DNA of 64,000 bases from positions 18,001 to 82,000 of the forward strand of contig NZ_QZMS01000016.1 of NCBI RefSeq assembly GCF_003614885.1. The letters are read 5' to 3'. Each line of letters opens with the position of its first letter. The first letter of the stretch is position 1. The notes beneath the pieces were generated by a model. That model saw only the letters and a program-made list of their open reading frames with translations, did no database searches and was not told the origin of the DNA. This stretch comes from Photobacterium salinisoli (GTDB taxonomy: Bacteria > Pseudomonadota > Gammaproteobacteria > Enterobacterales > Vibrionaceae). Positions 55,270 to 64,000 of this stretch are shown in pieces. The translations under genes were made by a program, and so were the position numbers.

Positions 55270-55531
55270 AGATTCCCGTAAATAGTGACGTATAAAAAAG
55301 GACAATAGCTTATTTGCTCTAATTCTAGTCATTTTCATCATCAAAGAACAGCTTTCGACGCCTTTGTCTGCCGGACAACCGGCTGTGATACCGGCCGTCA
55401 GTACCATTACCGGCATGATGAAACCCCAATCTGAAAGCGAGAATTCTGCCGCAAAGATCCAAGCATCAAATAGTCACAGACGTATTCGCCTGACAGGCTG
55501 CGGTGTGAGTGTAGCAAGAGGACTATTTACG

Positions 55532-56215
55532 ATGCGTATGTGTGTATTGCTGAGTGTACTGTGGCTGTCGGCGTTATCTCCGGCCATTGCCGGATTCGGG
55601 TTACCGGGCCGCCTGGTGACCGCGGAGCAGCTGGGATCAGCACCGAGAGTGATACCTGTGATGAACGGGCGTCAATACCTGACCCACGACGATGAACTCC
55701 TGGTCAAAGAAGTGCTTGAGCATGGCAGTACCTGGCATATCTACCGCCCGACACGGGCATTCAGCACGACTGAACCTTCCTATCATTCCGCCGCCGATGT
55801 ATGGGGCATGCTGCCGGTGGCGAGTGTCACTGTGGTGACCAATGATGATCAGGGCAGCCGGCTGACCGTTACGGCAGGGATGCAGGAAATCCGTCCGGGT
55901 GATCGCCTGCTCAGGCCCACAGCCCCCCGCTTTGCAGAGCCGTCTGATGTTCCGCCACGGGCCGTCAGAGTGCTGGGAGGCTTACAGGATCACCATTATA
56001 TGCAGGACTGGCTGGTGCTGGATCACGGTGCGGAGCATGGCCTGGAGCCCGGTCAGCGCTGGCGGATTGAACATCAGTTGCTGGGACAGCGGCTGGTGGC
56101 GGATGTTGAAATCGGCGATACCCTTGACCAATTCAGTCTCGCTCAGGTCATTAGTAGTCAGGGACCGATAAAAATCGGCGATATTGCTAAACGTATTGAG
56201 CGCGAACATGAGTGA
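55532..56215 (+). CDS. Secreted protein related to LysM-domain proteins beside dprA, but without a LysM domain
   Basis: 227 residues from ATG 55532 with a signal peptide (MRMCVLLSVLWLSALSPAIA). The remainder resembles the C-terminal part of the Vibrio LysM protein found at this locus between def and dprA (LDHGAEHGLEPGQRWRIEHQ, and GDTLDQFSLAQVISSQGP near the end). No LysM repeat is found in this frame, nor in the roughly 260 bases between def and this start. The gene overlaps dprA by eight bases (ATGAGTGA). A loss of the peptidoglycan-binding part is inferred by comparison from memory. Confidence 0.7.
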   Translation: MRMCVLLSVLWLSALSPAIAGFGLPGRLVTAEQLGSAPRVIPVMNGRQYLTHDDELLVKEVLEHGSTWHIYRPTRAFSTTEPSYHSAADVWGMLPVASVTVVTNDDQGSRLTVTAGMQEIRPGDRLLRPTAPRFAEPSDVPPRAVRVLGGLQDHHYMQDWLVLDHGAEHGLEPGQRWRIEHQLLGQRLVADVEIGDTLDQFSLAQVISSQGPIKIGDIAKRIEREHE

Positions 56216-57302
56216 CAGGGAGAACTGGCTGGCACTGGCAGCAGTGCCCGGCTTGGGCGGACAGCGAATCCAGCAATTGCTGGAGCAGGCCACAGTGGCC
56301 GAGATTCGCAAAATGCCGGAATCGCACCTGATGGCGATGGGGCTGAAAGGGCCGCAAATCGCCCTGTTGCGTCGGCCGGACAGCAAGCGGTTACAGGAAG
56401 CCCTGCGCTGGTGCGAACAGGATAACCAGCACCTGCTGGTATTGAATGACCCTGCCTACCCTCGCCTGCTAAAGGAAATCAGCTCGCCGCCGCCTGTCCT
56501 TTTTATCCGCGGAGAGCTTCATTGGCCCAGTGAGCCGCAACTGGCGATTGTCGGCAGCCGGCATGCCAGTCTTGACGGCCGTGAGGCGGCTCGGGAGTTT
56601 GCCGCAGCTATGGTAGCAGCGGATTATGTGGTGACCAGTGGCCTGGCGCTGGGAGTGGATGGTCACGCTCATGACAGCGCGTTGAAAAATGGCGGCGCAA
56701 CTGTTGCTGTGCTGGGATCGGGTCTGGACCGTATCTACCCCGCGGCTCATCGGGAACTGGCGGGGCTGATTGCGGAGCAGGGAGCTCTGGTCTCTGAGTT
56801 CTGGCCTTCAGAACCCCCCAGGCCGCAGCATTTTCCCCGCCGCAACCGCATCATCAGCGGATTGTCTGTCGGTGTTCTCGTGGTGGAGGCCGCACTCAAG
56901 AGCGGCTCGCTTATCACTGCACGCTATGCGCTGGAGCAAGATCGCGATGTGTTTGCACTTCCCGGCTCTATTTATGCATCAGGCAGCAAAGGCTGTAACG
57001 CGCTGATTAAATCCGGTGCTAAACTGGTGGAAAGCCCGGTCGATATCTTTGAGGAGGTCGGCGCACTCACCCACTGCGCAAAAAGTAGTCAAATGAGCGT
57101 ATCGCTGCCACATCCTGAAAATGAGCAATTGCCATTTAATGCGGTGTTGGCTAACGTAGGCAATGAAGCAACACCCGTAGATGTGGTTGCTGAACGTTGT
57201 GATCAACCTGTCCATGAAGTAATGACGCAATTGCTGGAGTTAGAATTGCAAGGGGTTATCACTTCAGTGCCCGGTGGCTATATCAGATCGAGGAGGGGCT
57301 AG
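56208..57302 (+). CDS. dprA: DNA processing protein DprA (Smf)
   Basis: Loads RecA onto incoming single-stranded DNA during natural transformation. 364 residues from ATG 56208. N-terminal helix-hairpin-like domain ([20 protein letters not shown]), Rossmann core with [56 protein letters not shown] and [20 protein letters not shown], and a C-terminal winged helix ([20 protein letters not shown]). Together with comM it indicates competence machinery. Confidence 0.96.
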   Translation: MSDRENWLALAAVPGLGGQRIQQLLEQATVAEIRKMPESHLMAMGLKGPQIALLRRPDSKRLQEALRWCEQDNQHLLVLNDPAYPRLLKEISSPPPVLFIRGELHWPSEPQLAIVGSRHASLDGREAAREFAAAMVAADYVVTSGLALGVDGHAHDSALKNGGATVAVLGSGLDRIYPAAHRELAGLIAEQGALVSEFWPSEPPRPQHFPRRNRIISGLSVGVLVVEAALKSGSLITARYALEQDRDVFALPGSIYASGSKGCNALIKSGAKLVESPVDIFEEVGALTHCAKSSQMSVSLPHPENEQLPFNAVLANVGNEATPVDVVAERCDQPVHEVMTQLLELELQGVITSVPGGYIRSRRG

Positions 57303-57304
57303 TC

Positions 57305-57778
57305 ATGATGGATATACTCATGTACCTGTTTGAAACCTATATTCACAGTGACGCTGAATTAATGGTAGATCAGGACGAACTGTCCGAAGAATTGCTACGC
57401 GCAGGATTTCACCAAGAAGATATTTATAAGGCTCTGAACTGGCTAGAGAAACTTGCAGCGCTGCAAGATACCGACCACACCCCTTATATGAACACCAGTG
57501 CTGTAACCTCTATCCGTGTTTATACACAGGATGAGATGAATCGTCTGGACGTCACTTGCCGTGGTTTTCTGACCTATCTGGAACAAATCCATGTACTGAG
57601 CTCTGAAACACGGGAAATGGTGATAGACAGAGTCATGGAACTGGAAACGACAGAATTTATTCTGGATGATCTGAAGTGGATTATCCTGATGGTGCTGTTT
57701 AATGCACCGGGTAATGAAAGTGCCTACAGCCAGATGGAAGAACTGCTTTATGGTGCAGAGGACGGCTATCTTCATTAA
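57305..57778 (+). CDS. smg: Smg family protein (DUF494)
   Basis: 157-residue acidic cytoplasmic protein of unknown function, always next to dprA. It begins [20 protein letters not shown], matching E. coli Smg MFDVLMYLF, so the first of two ATGs is used; GAGGAGGGGC precedes it. Two bases after the dprA stop, hence probably coupled. Confidence 0.93.
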   Translation: MMDILMYLFETYIHSDAELMVDQDELSEELLRAGFHQEDIYKALNWLEKLAALQDTDHTPYMNTSAVTSIRVYTQDEMNRLDVTCRGFLTYLEQIHVLSSETREMVIDRVMELETTEFILDDLKWIILMVLFNAPGNESAYSQMEELLYGAEDGYLH

Positions 57779-57809
57779 TTGCGACATAACAGAAGCGAAG
57801 GCCTGAGGT

Positions 57810-58370
57810 ATGGCCAGTAAAATTAACCCTGAGCTGTTTTCCCACCAGGTTCACCAAGAGACGCCCTGCCCTCAATGCGGGGCGGCTCTGTTAATGCGCC
57901 ATGGAAAACACGGTCCCTTTTTGGGTTGCAGCGCCTATCCTGCCTGCGATTATATTAAACCGCTGCATCAAAATGATGGCCACATAGTCAAAGAACTGGG
58001 CGTGCCATGTCCCGAGTGCCGGCATGAGCTGGTCCTGCGTCAGGGACGCTACGGGATGTTCATTGGCTGCAGCAATTACCCAGAGTGTCACCATATAGAA
58101 ACGCAAAATACACCACCGGCAGATCCGCAGGAGAGTACCTGGTTATGTCCTGAATGCGGCACGGGTCATCTGGTGAAACGTAACAGCCGTTATGGCAAGG
58201 CGTTTTATGGTTGCGATGGCTATCCCAAGTGTAAATTTGCCGTCAATGCGCAGCCTGTTGCCGGTGAATGTGAAGCCTGTGGCTATCCCTTGCTGGTGCA
58301 AAAAAAGCTCGCTAACGGAGAGAAGCGTCAATGTGCTAACCGTAAGTGCCAGCATATCCAGTCGAGCTGA
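57810..58370 (+). CDS. yrdD: Topoisomerase I-like zinc-finger protein (YrdD type)
   Basis: 186 residues made of repeated C4 zinc ribbons of the topoisomerase I C-terminal type: CPQCGAALLMRHGKHGPFLG...CSAYPAC, CPECRHELVLRQGRYGMFIG...CSNYPEC and CPECGTGHLVKRNSRYGKAF...YGCDGYPKC, then a fourth, more divergent CEACGYPLL ... CANRKC. There is no topoisomerase catalytic domain; this is normal for the family and not a truncation. Nucleic-acid binding is expected, the biological role is unknown. Confidence 0.9.
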   Translation: MASKINPELFSHQVHQETPCPQCGAALLMRHGKHGPFLGCSAYPACDYIKPLHQNDGHIVKELGVPCPECRHELVLRQGRYGMFIGCSNYPECHHIETQNTPPADPQESTWLCPECGTGHLVKRNSRYGKAFYGCDGYPKCKFAVNAQPVAGECEACGYPLLVQKKLANGEKRQCANRKCQHIQSS

Positions 58371-58460
58371 GCTGACGGTTTTTCTTTGGCATAGTGACGG
58401 TTAAATCTGGATGGCACGCTGAAAGGACGCAGACGGCTTATGCCGCCTGCGTATCAAGGT

Positions 58461-59585
58461 TTAGCTTCGGTATTGCTGCAGGGCAGGGAAAGTGTGAGGG
58501 GGTAAGATCTCTGCCAGCGAAGCAAGGCGCGAGTGCAGTTGCTTGTCATTGTCAGCACAGACATTAATATGCCCCATCTTGCGCCCCGCCCGTTTTTCCT
58601 TGCCATACCAGTGAATATGACAGCCCGGCATGGCCAGCAGGGCCTCAGGCAGGGTGTCTTCCCCCAGAATATTGATCATAGCAGTGTGACGAATCAAATC
58701 CGTGCCGCCCAGTGGCAAGCCACACACCGCCCGTAAATGATTTTCGAACTGGCAGGTTTCTGCTCCCTGCTGGGTCCAGTGTCCTGAATTGTGTACCCGC
58801 GGGGCAATTTCATTCACCAAAAGCTGGCCTTGCACGTCAAAGAACTCCAGCGCCAGTACGCCGACATAGTCCAGGCTATCTGCAACAGCGGTAAACATGT
58901 CTTTGGCTTGTTGCTGCAGCTCAGGGCAATGGATTGCGGTAGACAGGCTCAGTACACCATCGGTGTGTACATTTTCCGCCAGCGGATAAACAGCGACATC
59001 ACCGTTTTTGCCACGAACACCGACCAGAGAGACTTCGCGATCAAAAGGCACAAATTCTTCAGCCACTATCGCCTGAGTGGGGGTCGAGGCGATGCATTGT
59101 GCCATTTCCGGCCAGATAAGGTCAGCATCGGCAGCGTTTTTCAGCCGCCACTGGCCTTTTCCGTCGTAGCCGCCCAGTGCACTTTTCAGCACCATAGGGA
59201 CACCAACATGTGCAATGGCGGTATTTAAGTCGTCGCGGCTTTCAATCACCGTATACCGGGCATTTTTTACGCCGGCGGTATCCAGCAAGGTTTTCTCAAT
59301 GCGTCGATCACCGCCAGCTTTGATAGCGGCTGTCGTCGGCAGGAATTTTCCGCTTTTTTCGCAGATATCCAGGATATTGTGCGGGATGTGCTCAAACTCT
59401 GCGGTGATGACGTCGCACTGAGCAATAGCGCTATCCAGTCCGTGGCCAAGCACGGTTTGCGTCAGTGGATGCACTATGTTCTCGCTGTTCACGTCGTAGG
59501 CGATAACATCAATATTTAACGGGGCACCAGCCAGTGACATCATGCGGGCCAGTTGTCCGGCACCTAAAACCAGAACCTTTTTCAT
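58461..59585 (-). CDS. purK: N5-carboxyaminoimidazole ribonucleotide synthase
   Basis: ATP-grasp enzyme of purine synthesis: AIR + bicarbonate + ATP to N5-CAIR. 374 residues. N-terminal [23 protein letters not shown]-grasp core ([35 protein letters not shown]) and [20 protein letters not shown]. It follows purE by two bases, forming the purEK operon with a PurR-like operator upstream of purE. Confidence 0.97.
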   Translation of the reverse strand: MKKVLVLGAGQLARMMSLAGAPLNIDVIAYDVNSENIVHPLTQTVLGHGLDSAIAQCDVITAEFEHIPHNILDICEKSGKFLPTTAAIKAGGDRRIEKTLLDTAGVKNARYTVIESRDDLNTAIAHVGVPMVLKSALGGYDGKGQWRLKNAADADLIWPEMAQCIASTPTQAIVAEEFVPFDREVSLVGVRGKNGDVAVYPLAENVHTDGVLSLSTAIHCPELQQQAKDMFTAVADSLDYVGVLALEFFDVQGQLLVNEIAPRVHNSGHWTQQGAETCQFENHLRAVCGLPLGGTDLIRHTAMINILGEDTLPEALLAMPGCHIHWYGKEKRAGRKMGHINVCADNDKQLHSRLASLAEILPPHTFPALQQYRS

Positions 59586-59587
59586 GC

Positions 59588-60076
59588 TCAGATTTCCTCA
59601 GATGGATCCGGCTGGCTCAGCACTGTGTCAGTCTGCTCTTTGCGGAAGGCATCAATGGCGGCCATTACACCGGCATCCTGAGTGCCTATGATTTGTGCTG
59701 CCAGTAAACCGGCATTGGCAGCGCCCGCTTCGCCAATGGCCAGCGTTCCTACCGCCACACCTTTTGGCATCTGGACAATCGACAGCAGCGAGTCCATGCC
59801 TTTCAGCGCACGTGACTGCACAGGGACGCCAAGTACCGGCAGGCTGGTAAACGCGGCGGTCATGCCCGGCAGATGGGCGGCACCGCCTGCCCCTGCGATA
59901 ATCACCGAAATACCACGCTGATGCGCGGTTTCGGCGTATTCGGCCAACAGGTGCGGAGTCCGGTGCGCGGAAACGACTCTGGTTTCGTAGGCAATATTGA
60001 AGCGATCCAGCATCTCGGCTGCATGTTGCATGGTTGGCCAGTCAGATTTTGAGCCCATGATAATACCGACTTTCAT
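59588..60076 (-). CDS. purE: N5-carboxyaminoimidazole ribonucleotide mutase
   Basis: Converts N5-CAIR to CAIR, the next step after PurK. 162 residues, octameric family. [40 protein letters not shown] and [20 protein letters not shown] are diagnostic. First gene of purEK. Confidence 0.97.
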   Translation of the reverse strand: MKVGIIMGSKSDWPTMQHAAEMLDRFNIAYETRVVSAHRTPHLLAEYAETAHQRGISVIIAGAGGAAHLPGMTAAFTSLPVLGVPVQSRALKGMDSLLSIVQMPKGVAVGTLAIGEAGAANAGLLAAQIIGTQDAGVMAAIDAFRKEQTDTVLSQPDPSEEI

Positions 60077-60124
60077 CCCGAACTCCTTAGGGTTATGTTA
60101 ATCAGGCAAGAGGGTTTGCCGCGC

Positions 60125-60162
60125 ATTATACGGAGATTTTTCCTTAAGGAAAACGTTTGCGT
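60125..60162 (-). promoter_or_regulatory. purEK promoter with overlapping PurR-like operator
   Basis: On the minus strand TATAAT (complement of 60125-60130) is 17 bases from TTTTCC (60148-60153). The 16-mer ACGCAAACGTTTTCCT (60147-60162) matches the PurR consensus ACGCAAACGTTTGCGT at 14 of 16 positions and overlaps the -35. A perfect 16-bp palindrome (TTTTCCTTAAGGAAAA) lies at 60138-60153. Repression by PurR with hypoxanthine or guanine is the known mode for purEK. Confidence 0.75.
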
Positions 60163-60198
60163 CGCGGTCTGGGGCGTAATTGATGCAGTTCGCTGAGA

Positions 60199-60228
60199 TT
60201 GAGTTAAAATAACGACCCAGAGTATAAC
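60199..60228 (+). promoter_or_regulatory. Possible sigma-70 promoter of tsaC-hemF-aroE
   Basis: TTGAGT (60199-60204) and TATAAC (60223-60228) with an 18-base spacer, about 48 bases before the tsaC start. Spacing is slightly long but both hexamers are good. Confidence 0.5.
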
Positions 60229-60275
60229 TGCCGTCGCCAGCGGGTCTGGTGCGGTATCAAGCCATTGAGGACAGT

Positions 60276-61743
<1,468 letters not shown>

Positions 61744-61800
61744 TCCAGACGCCTGTGAATATTAAGTAAGTGATTAAGTGATAAGGAAGACACAGCAGCC

Positions 61801-62640
61801 ATGAATCAGGCCAAAGATAAATACGTCGTATTCGGTAACCCGATTGCTCAGAGCAAGTCACCGTTGATTCATACCCTGTTTGCGCGTCAAACAGCACAAG
61901 ACATGGTATATGAAGCCCGACTGGCGCCTGTGGAGGGGTTTCAGGCTGCCGCAGATCAGTTTTTTTCTGCAGGAGGACGTGGCTGTAATATTACCGTGCC
62001 TTTTAAAGAGCAGGCTTTTACCTATGCCACGCAACTGACTGAACGGGCGCAATTGGCCGGCGCCGTGAATACGCTTAAGAAACTCGATGATGGCGGCATT
62101 CTCGGGGATAATACGGATGGTGAAGGCCTGGTGCAGGATTTACTGCGCAATCAGGTTGAAATCCAGGGGAAGCGTATCCTTCTTATCGGAGCTGGAGGTG
62201 CGGCACGTGGCGTTATCCTGCCTTTGCTGGCGCAGAACCCTGCTACTCTGGTGATTTCCAATAGAACCTTTACCAAAGCAGAAGAGCTGGCCGCAGTGTT
62301 TGCCTCCTATGGCCAGGTTACGGGTATGGCCTTGGATGATTTGGCTGATGTACCGCATTTCGATGTGATCATCAATTCGACCTCTGCCAGCCTGAGCCAG
62401 TCGCTGCCGGGAATTCCTTCTACTCTTATTCATCCAGAGGTGGTGTGCTACGACATGGTTTATGGTCAGGAGCAAACGACATTTAATCAGTGGGCAGCGC
62501 AGCTTGGGGCCCATCAGGTGATTGATGGCTTAGGTATGCTGGTGGGTCAGGCAGCTGAGAGTTTTATGCTGTGGCGTGGCATGCGACCCGGTTCCGAACA
62601 GGTACTGCGCGAGTTGCGCCGTACGTTACAGGCAAAGTAG
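61801..62640 (+). CDS. aroE: Shikimate dehydrogenase
   Basis: NADPH-dependent reduction of 3-dehydroshikimate in aromatic amino acid synthesis. 279 residues. Substrate site [16 protein letters not shown] and [11 protein letters not shown] (with the catalytic lysine), nucleotide fold [19 protein letters not shown], and [10 protein letters not shown] for NADP. Conserved C-terminal [18 protein letters not shown]. Confidence 0.97.
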   Translation: MNQAKDKYVVFGNPIAQSKSPLIHTLFARQTAQDMVYEARLAPVEGFQAAADQFFSAGGRGCNITVPFKEQAFTYATQLTERAQLAGAVNTLKKLDDGGILGDNTDGEGLVQDLLRNQVEIQGKRILLIGAGGAARGVILPLLAQNPATLVISNRTFTKAEELAAVFASYGQVTGMALDDLADVPHFDVIINSTSASLSQSLPGIPSTLIHPEVVCYDMVYGQEQTTFNQWAAQLGAHQVIDGLGMLVGQAAESFMLWRGMRPGSEQVLRELRRTLQAK

Positions 62641-62648
62641 AGAATGCC

Positions 62649-62912
62649 ATGAATCAAGATATTTTATTTGCCGACTTGCAAAGCTGGGACAGTGAGCGCC
62701 AGGCGGTATGCTTCCCTGCCCAGCAGGCCGGCGCGTTAATCCGTTGCTGGGTCAGGCTGGACTGGTTAGAAAAGAAAGCCGATATGGCACTGACCGATGA
62801 GGCGGCCATTTTAGCCGCCTTTGCCGAATACCGCTTTGATCTTGAAGAGCTCGCCGAATCTTCGATTGATGAAGAGAATTTCAATCAAGACGGTGAAATC
62901 ATGATTGACTGA
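62649..62912 (+). CDS. DUF1488 family protein
   Basis: Acidic 87-residue protein of unknown function, commonly found after aroE. Starts at ATG 62649 eight bases after the aroE stop (MNQDILFADLQSWD), with ALIRCWVRLDWLEKKAD and a strongly acidic C-terminus (LEELAESSIDEENFNQDGEI). Its end overlaps the end of the convergent yrdA by 14 bases. Confidence 0.85.
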   Translation: MNQDILFADLQSWDSERQAVCFPAQQAGALIRCWVRLDWLEKKADMALTDEAAILAAFAEYRFDLEELAESSIDEENFNQDGEIMID

Positions 62913-63453
62913 TCTCATTCTCTTCCAGGTATTCGTCCTTGAGTCGTACATAGTTCTCGGCCGACTGCGGAAGAAATGCTACTTCAGTATCGGTCAATGG
63001 CCTCGCCTGTTTGGCGGGGCTGCCAACATACAAATAGCCACTTTCCAATACTTTGCCTGGTGGCACTAAAGTCCCTGCCCCGATAATCACATCATCTTCG
63101 ATCACTGACCCATCCAGAAGAATCGCGCCCATCCCTATCAGAACCCGATTCCCCACCCTGCAGCCATGGAGCATGGCTTTGTGGCCAATTGTCACATCAT
63201 CGCCAATAATAAGAGGATGGCCATTCGGATTGCTGTCGCTTTTACGGGTGACGTGCAAGACAGTTCCATCTTGCACATTGGTACGCGCTCCTATCTTGAT
63301 ATGGTTGACGTCACCCCTTGCTGCTACTAATGGCCAGATACTGCTGTGATCAGCCAAGTGAATATCTCCTACCAATACGGCTGATGGGTCGATATAGACT
63401 TGTTGAGCGATTGTGGGCGTAATGCCTTTATATGACCGGAGTGGGTTTTGCAT
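62899..63453 (-). CDS. yrdA: Gamma-class carbonic anhydrase-like protein YrdA
   Basis: 184 residues folding as a left-handed beta helix with hexapeptide repeats (YIDPSAVLVGDIHLADHSSI, IIGDDVTIGHKAMLHGCRVG, VLIGMGAILLDGSVIEDDVI). Metal-ligand histidines are in TIGHKAMLHG. Biochemical activity is not established for many members. Its ATG sits next to the rrn promoter region, facing away. Confidence 0.92.
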   Translation of the reverse strand: MQNPLRSYKGITPTIAQQVYIDPSAVLVGDIHLADHSSIWPLVAARGDVNHIKIGARTNVQDGTVLHVTRKSDSNPNGHPLIIGDDVTIGHKAMLHGCRVGNRVLIGMGAILLDGSVIEDDVIIGAGTLVPPGKVLESGYLYVGSPAKQARPLTDTEVAFLPQSAENYVRLKDEYLEENEISQS

Positions 63454-63967
63454 CTGGTTACCTCGAATATCTGGAGCAGAGTTACTGAATCTGGGAACGT
63501 CTGCGGTGTTTATACCACCAAAACCGCGAAAGGTTGTGCGAATCTTGCCCGCTTGGTCGAAAATGGCAGAATTATTTCAATTTGGCTATTGCCAACGTGA
63601 TCGAACTCTCTATAATGCCGCCTCACTGACACGGCAGAGCAGCAAAACTAAAACGCTAGGCAGTGTAAGCGGTTAGAAAAACAGATTGAAAAAGTGTTTG
63701 ACACTTCACTTTAATTAGTTAGAATGGCCGCCCGTTTCGAGAGTTAAATCACAAAGATTTACTTCGGAACAAGCTCTTTAACAATTTGACCATGCAATCT
63801 GTGTGGGCACTCGACAATGATACAGTCATAAAAGATTTATCAGTGAACTGAGTGACCAAATGGTAGCGCTTTCTCGAAAGGGTTACCGGCACAGTCAATT
63901 CGTTTCAACTTCGGTTGGAACATCAGTAATCACTGAGCCGCCTTTCTTCGGAAAGGCAACAAAACTT
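63454..63967 (+). promoter_or_regulatory. rRNA operon leader region: P1, P2 and boxA antitermination signal
   Basis: No gene. Two tandem rRNA-type promoters are visible. P1: TTGCCA (63589-63594), 16 bases, TATAAT (63611-63616), GCCGCC discriminator, AT-rich sequence upstream (possible UP element). P2: TTGACA (63698-63703), 16 bases, TAGAAT (63720-63725), followed by GC-rich GGCCGCCC. A boxA-like GCTCTTTAACA lies at 63773-63783, and the following GCAATCTGTGTGGGCAC resembles the E. coli leader. GC-rich discriminators fit stringent control. Confidence 0.85.
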
Positions 63968-64000
63968 TAATTGAAGAGTTTGATCATGGCTCAGATTGAA
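63968..64000 (+). rRNA. rrs: 16S ribosomal RNA, 5' end (cut off by the window)
   Basis: The last bases, from TAATTGAAGAGTTTGATCAT through GGCTCAGATTGAA, are the universal start of bacterial 16S rRNA (binding region of the 27F primer). Only about 33 bases are within the window. The exact mature 5' end may be off by one or two bases. Confidence 0.97.

Noticed and set aside
57810..58370. Truncated topoisomerase I gene
   Set aside because: The stand-alone zinc-ribbon protein is a conserved family (YrdD type) at this locus, with its own start and stop.

Overview
The window comes from the origin-proximal part of a chromosome of the family Vibrionaceae. The gene order (ibpA, then gyrB-recF-dnaN-dnaA read leftwards, an amino-acid ABC transporter, rpmH-rnpA-yidD-yidC-mnmE, mioC, oriC, mnmG-rsmG-parAB, the atp operon, glmU, glmS, ilvGMEDA, comM, dsbA, trkA/trkH, rsmB-fmt-def, dprA-smg, purEK, tsaC-hemF-aroE and an rrn operon) is the one known around the chromosome I origin of Vibrio and Photobacterium. 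The mid-range GC content and the protein sequences suggest Photobacterium or a close relative; genus and species cannot be settled by reading alone.

Layout. 1-4.0 kb: the 5' end of the small heat-shock gene ibpA with a sigma-32-like promoter and a ROSE-type RNA thermometer, an AraC-type regulator, an AidB-like acyl-CoA dehydrogenase, and the wreck of an acyl-CoA ligase gene. 4.0-10.5 kb: gyrB, recF, dnaN and dnaA on the minus strand, with a parS-like ParB site inside recF and a GATC-rich dnaA control region carrying DnaA boxes. 10.5-12.8 kb: a polar amino-acid (probably cystine-type) ABC transporter. 12.9-16.9 kb: ribosomal protein L34, RNase P protein, YidD, the YidC insertase and MnmE. 17.3-18.2 kb: mioC and oriC (DnaA boxes, 17 GATC sites and an AT-rich unwinding element beside mnmG). 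18.2-22.4 kb: mnmG, rsmG, parA and parB. 22.5-29.6 kb: the complete F1Fo ATP synthase operon atpIBEFHAGDC. 29.7-34.6 kb: glmU, a DeoR-type regulator, glmS and a small XRE regulator. 34.6-41.3 kb: the isoleucine/valine operon ilvGMEDA on the minus strand with its leader peptide ilvL and attenuator. 41.4-43.9 kb: comM, then an AT-rich stretch with a frameshifted DUF2059 gene and a two-helix membrane protein. 44-63.5 kb: conserved housekeeping genes for disulfide formation, cbb3 oxidase assembly, potassium uptake, formyl-Met metabolism, DNA processing, purine synthesis, tRNA modification, haem and shikimate synthesis. 63.5-64 kb: tandem rRNA promoters, boxA and the first bases of a 16S rRNA gene.

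Functional links: dnaA, oriC, parAB and the parS site together form the start and segregation machinery of the chromosome. glmU and glmS with the DeoR regulator cover UDP-GlcNAc precursor supply. The atp operon and rRNA operon are the highly expressed growth genes expected near an origin.

No convincing new system (defence island, CRISPR, integron, prophage or transposon) was found. The noteworthy items are regulatory sites (ROSE thermometer, parS in recF, FabR-like and PurR-like operators, ilv attenuator, origin and dnaA control elements), three decayed or remodelled genes (acyl-CoA ligase, DUF2059, a LysM-family protein without LysM) and an AT-rich islet between comM and dsbA.
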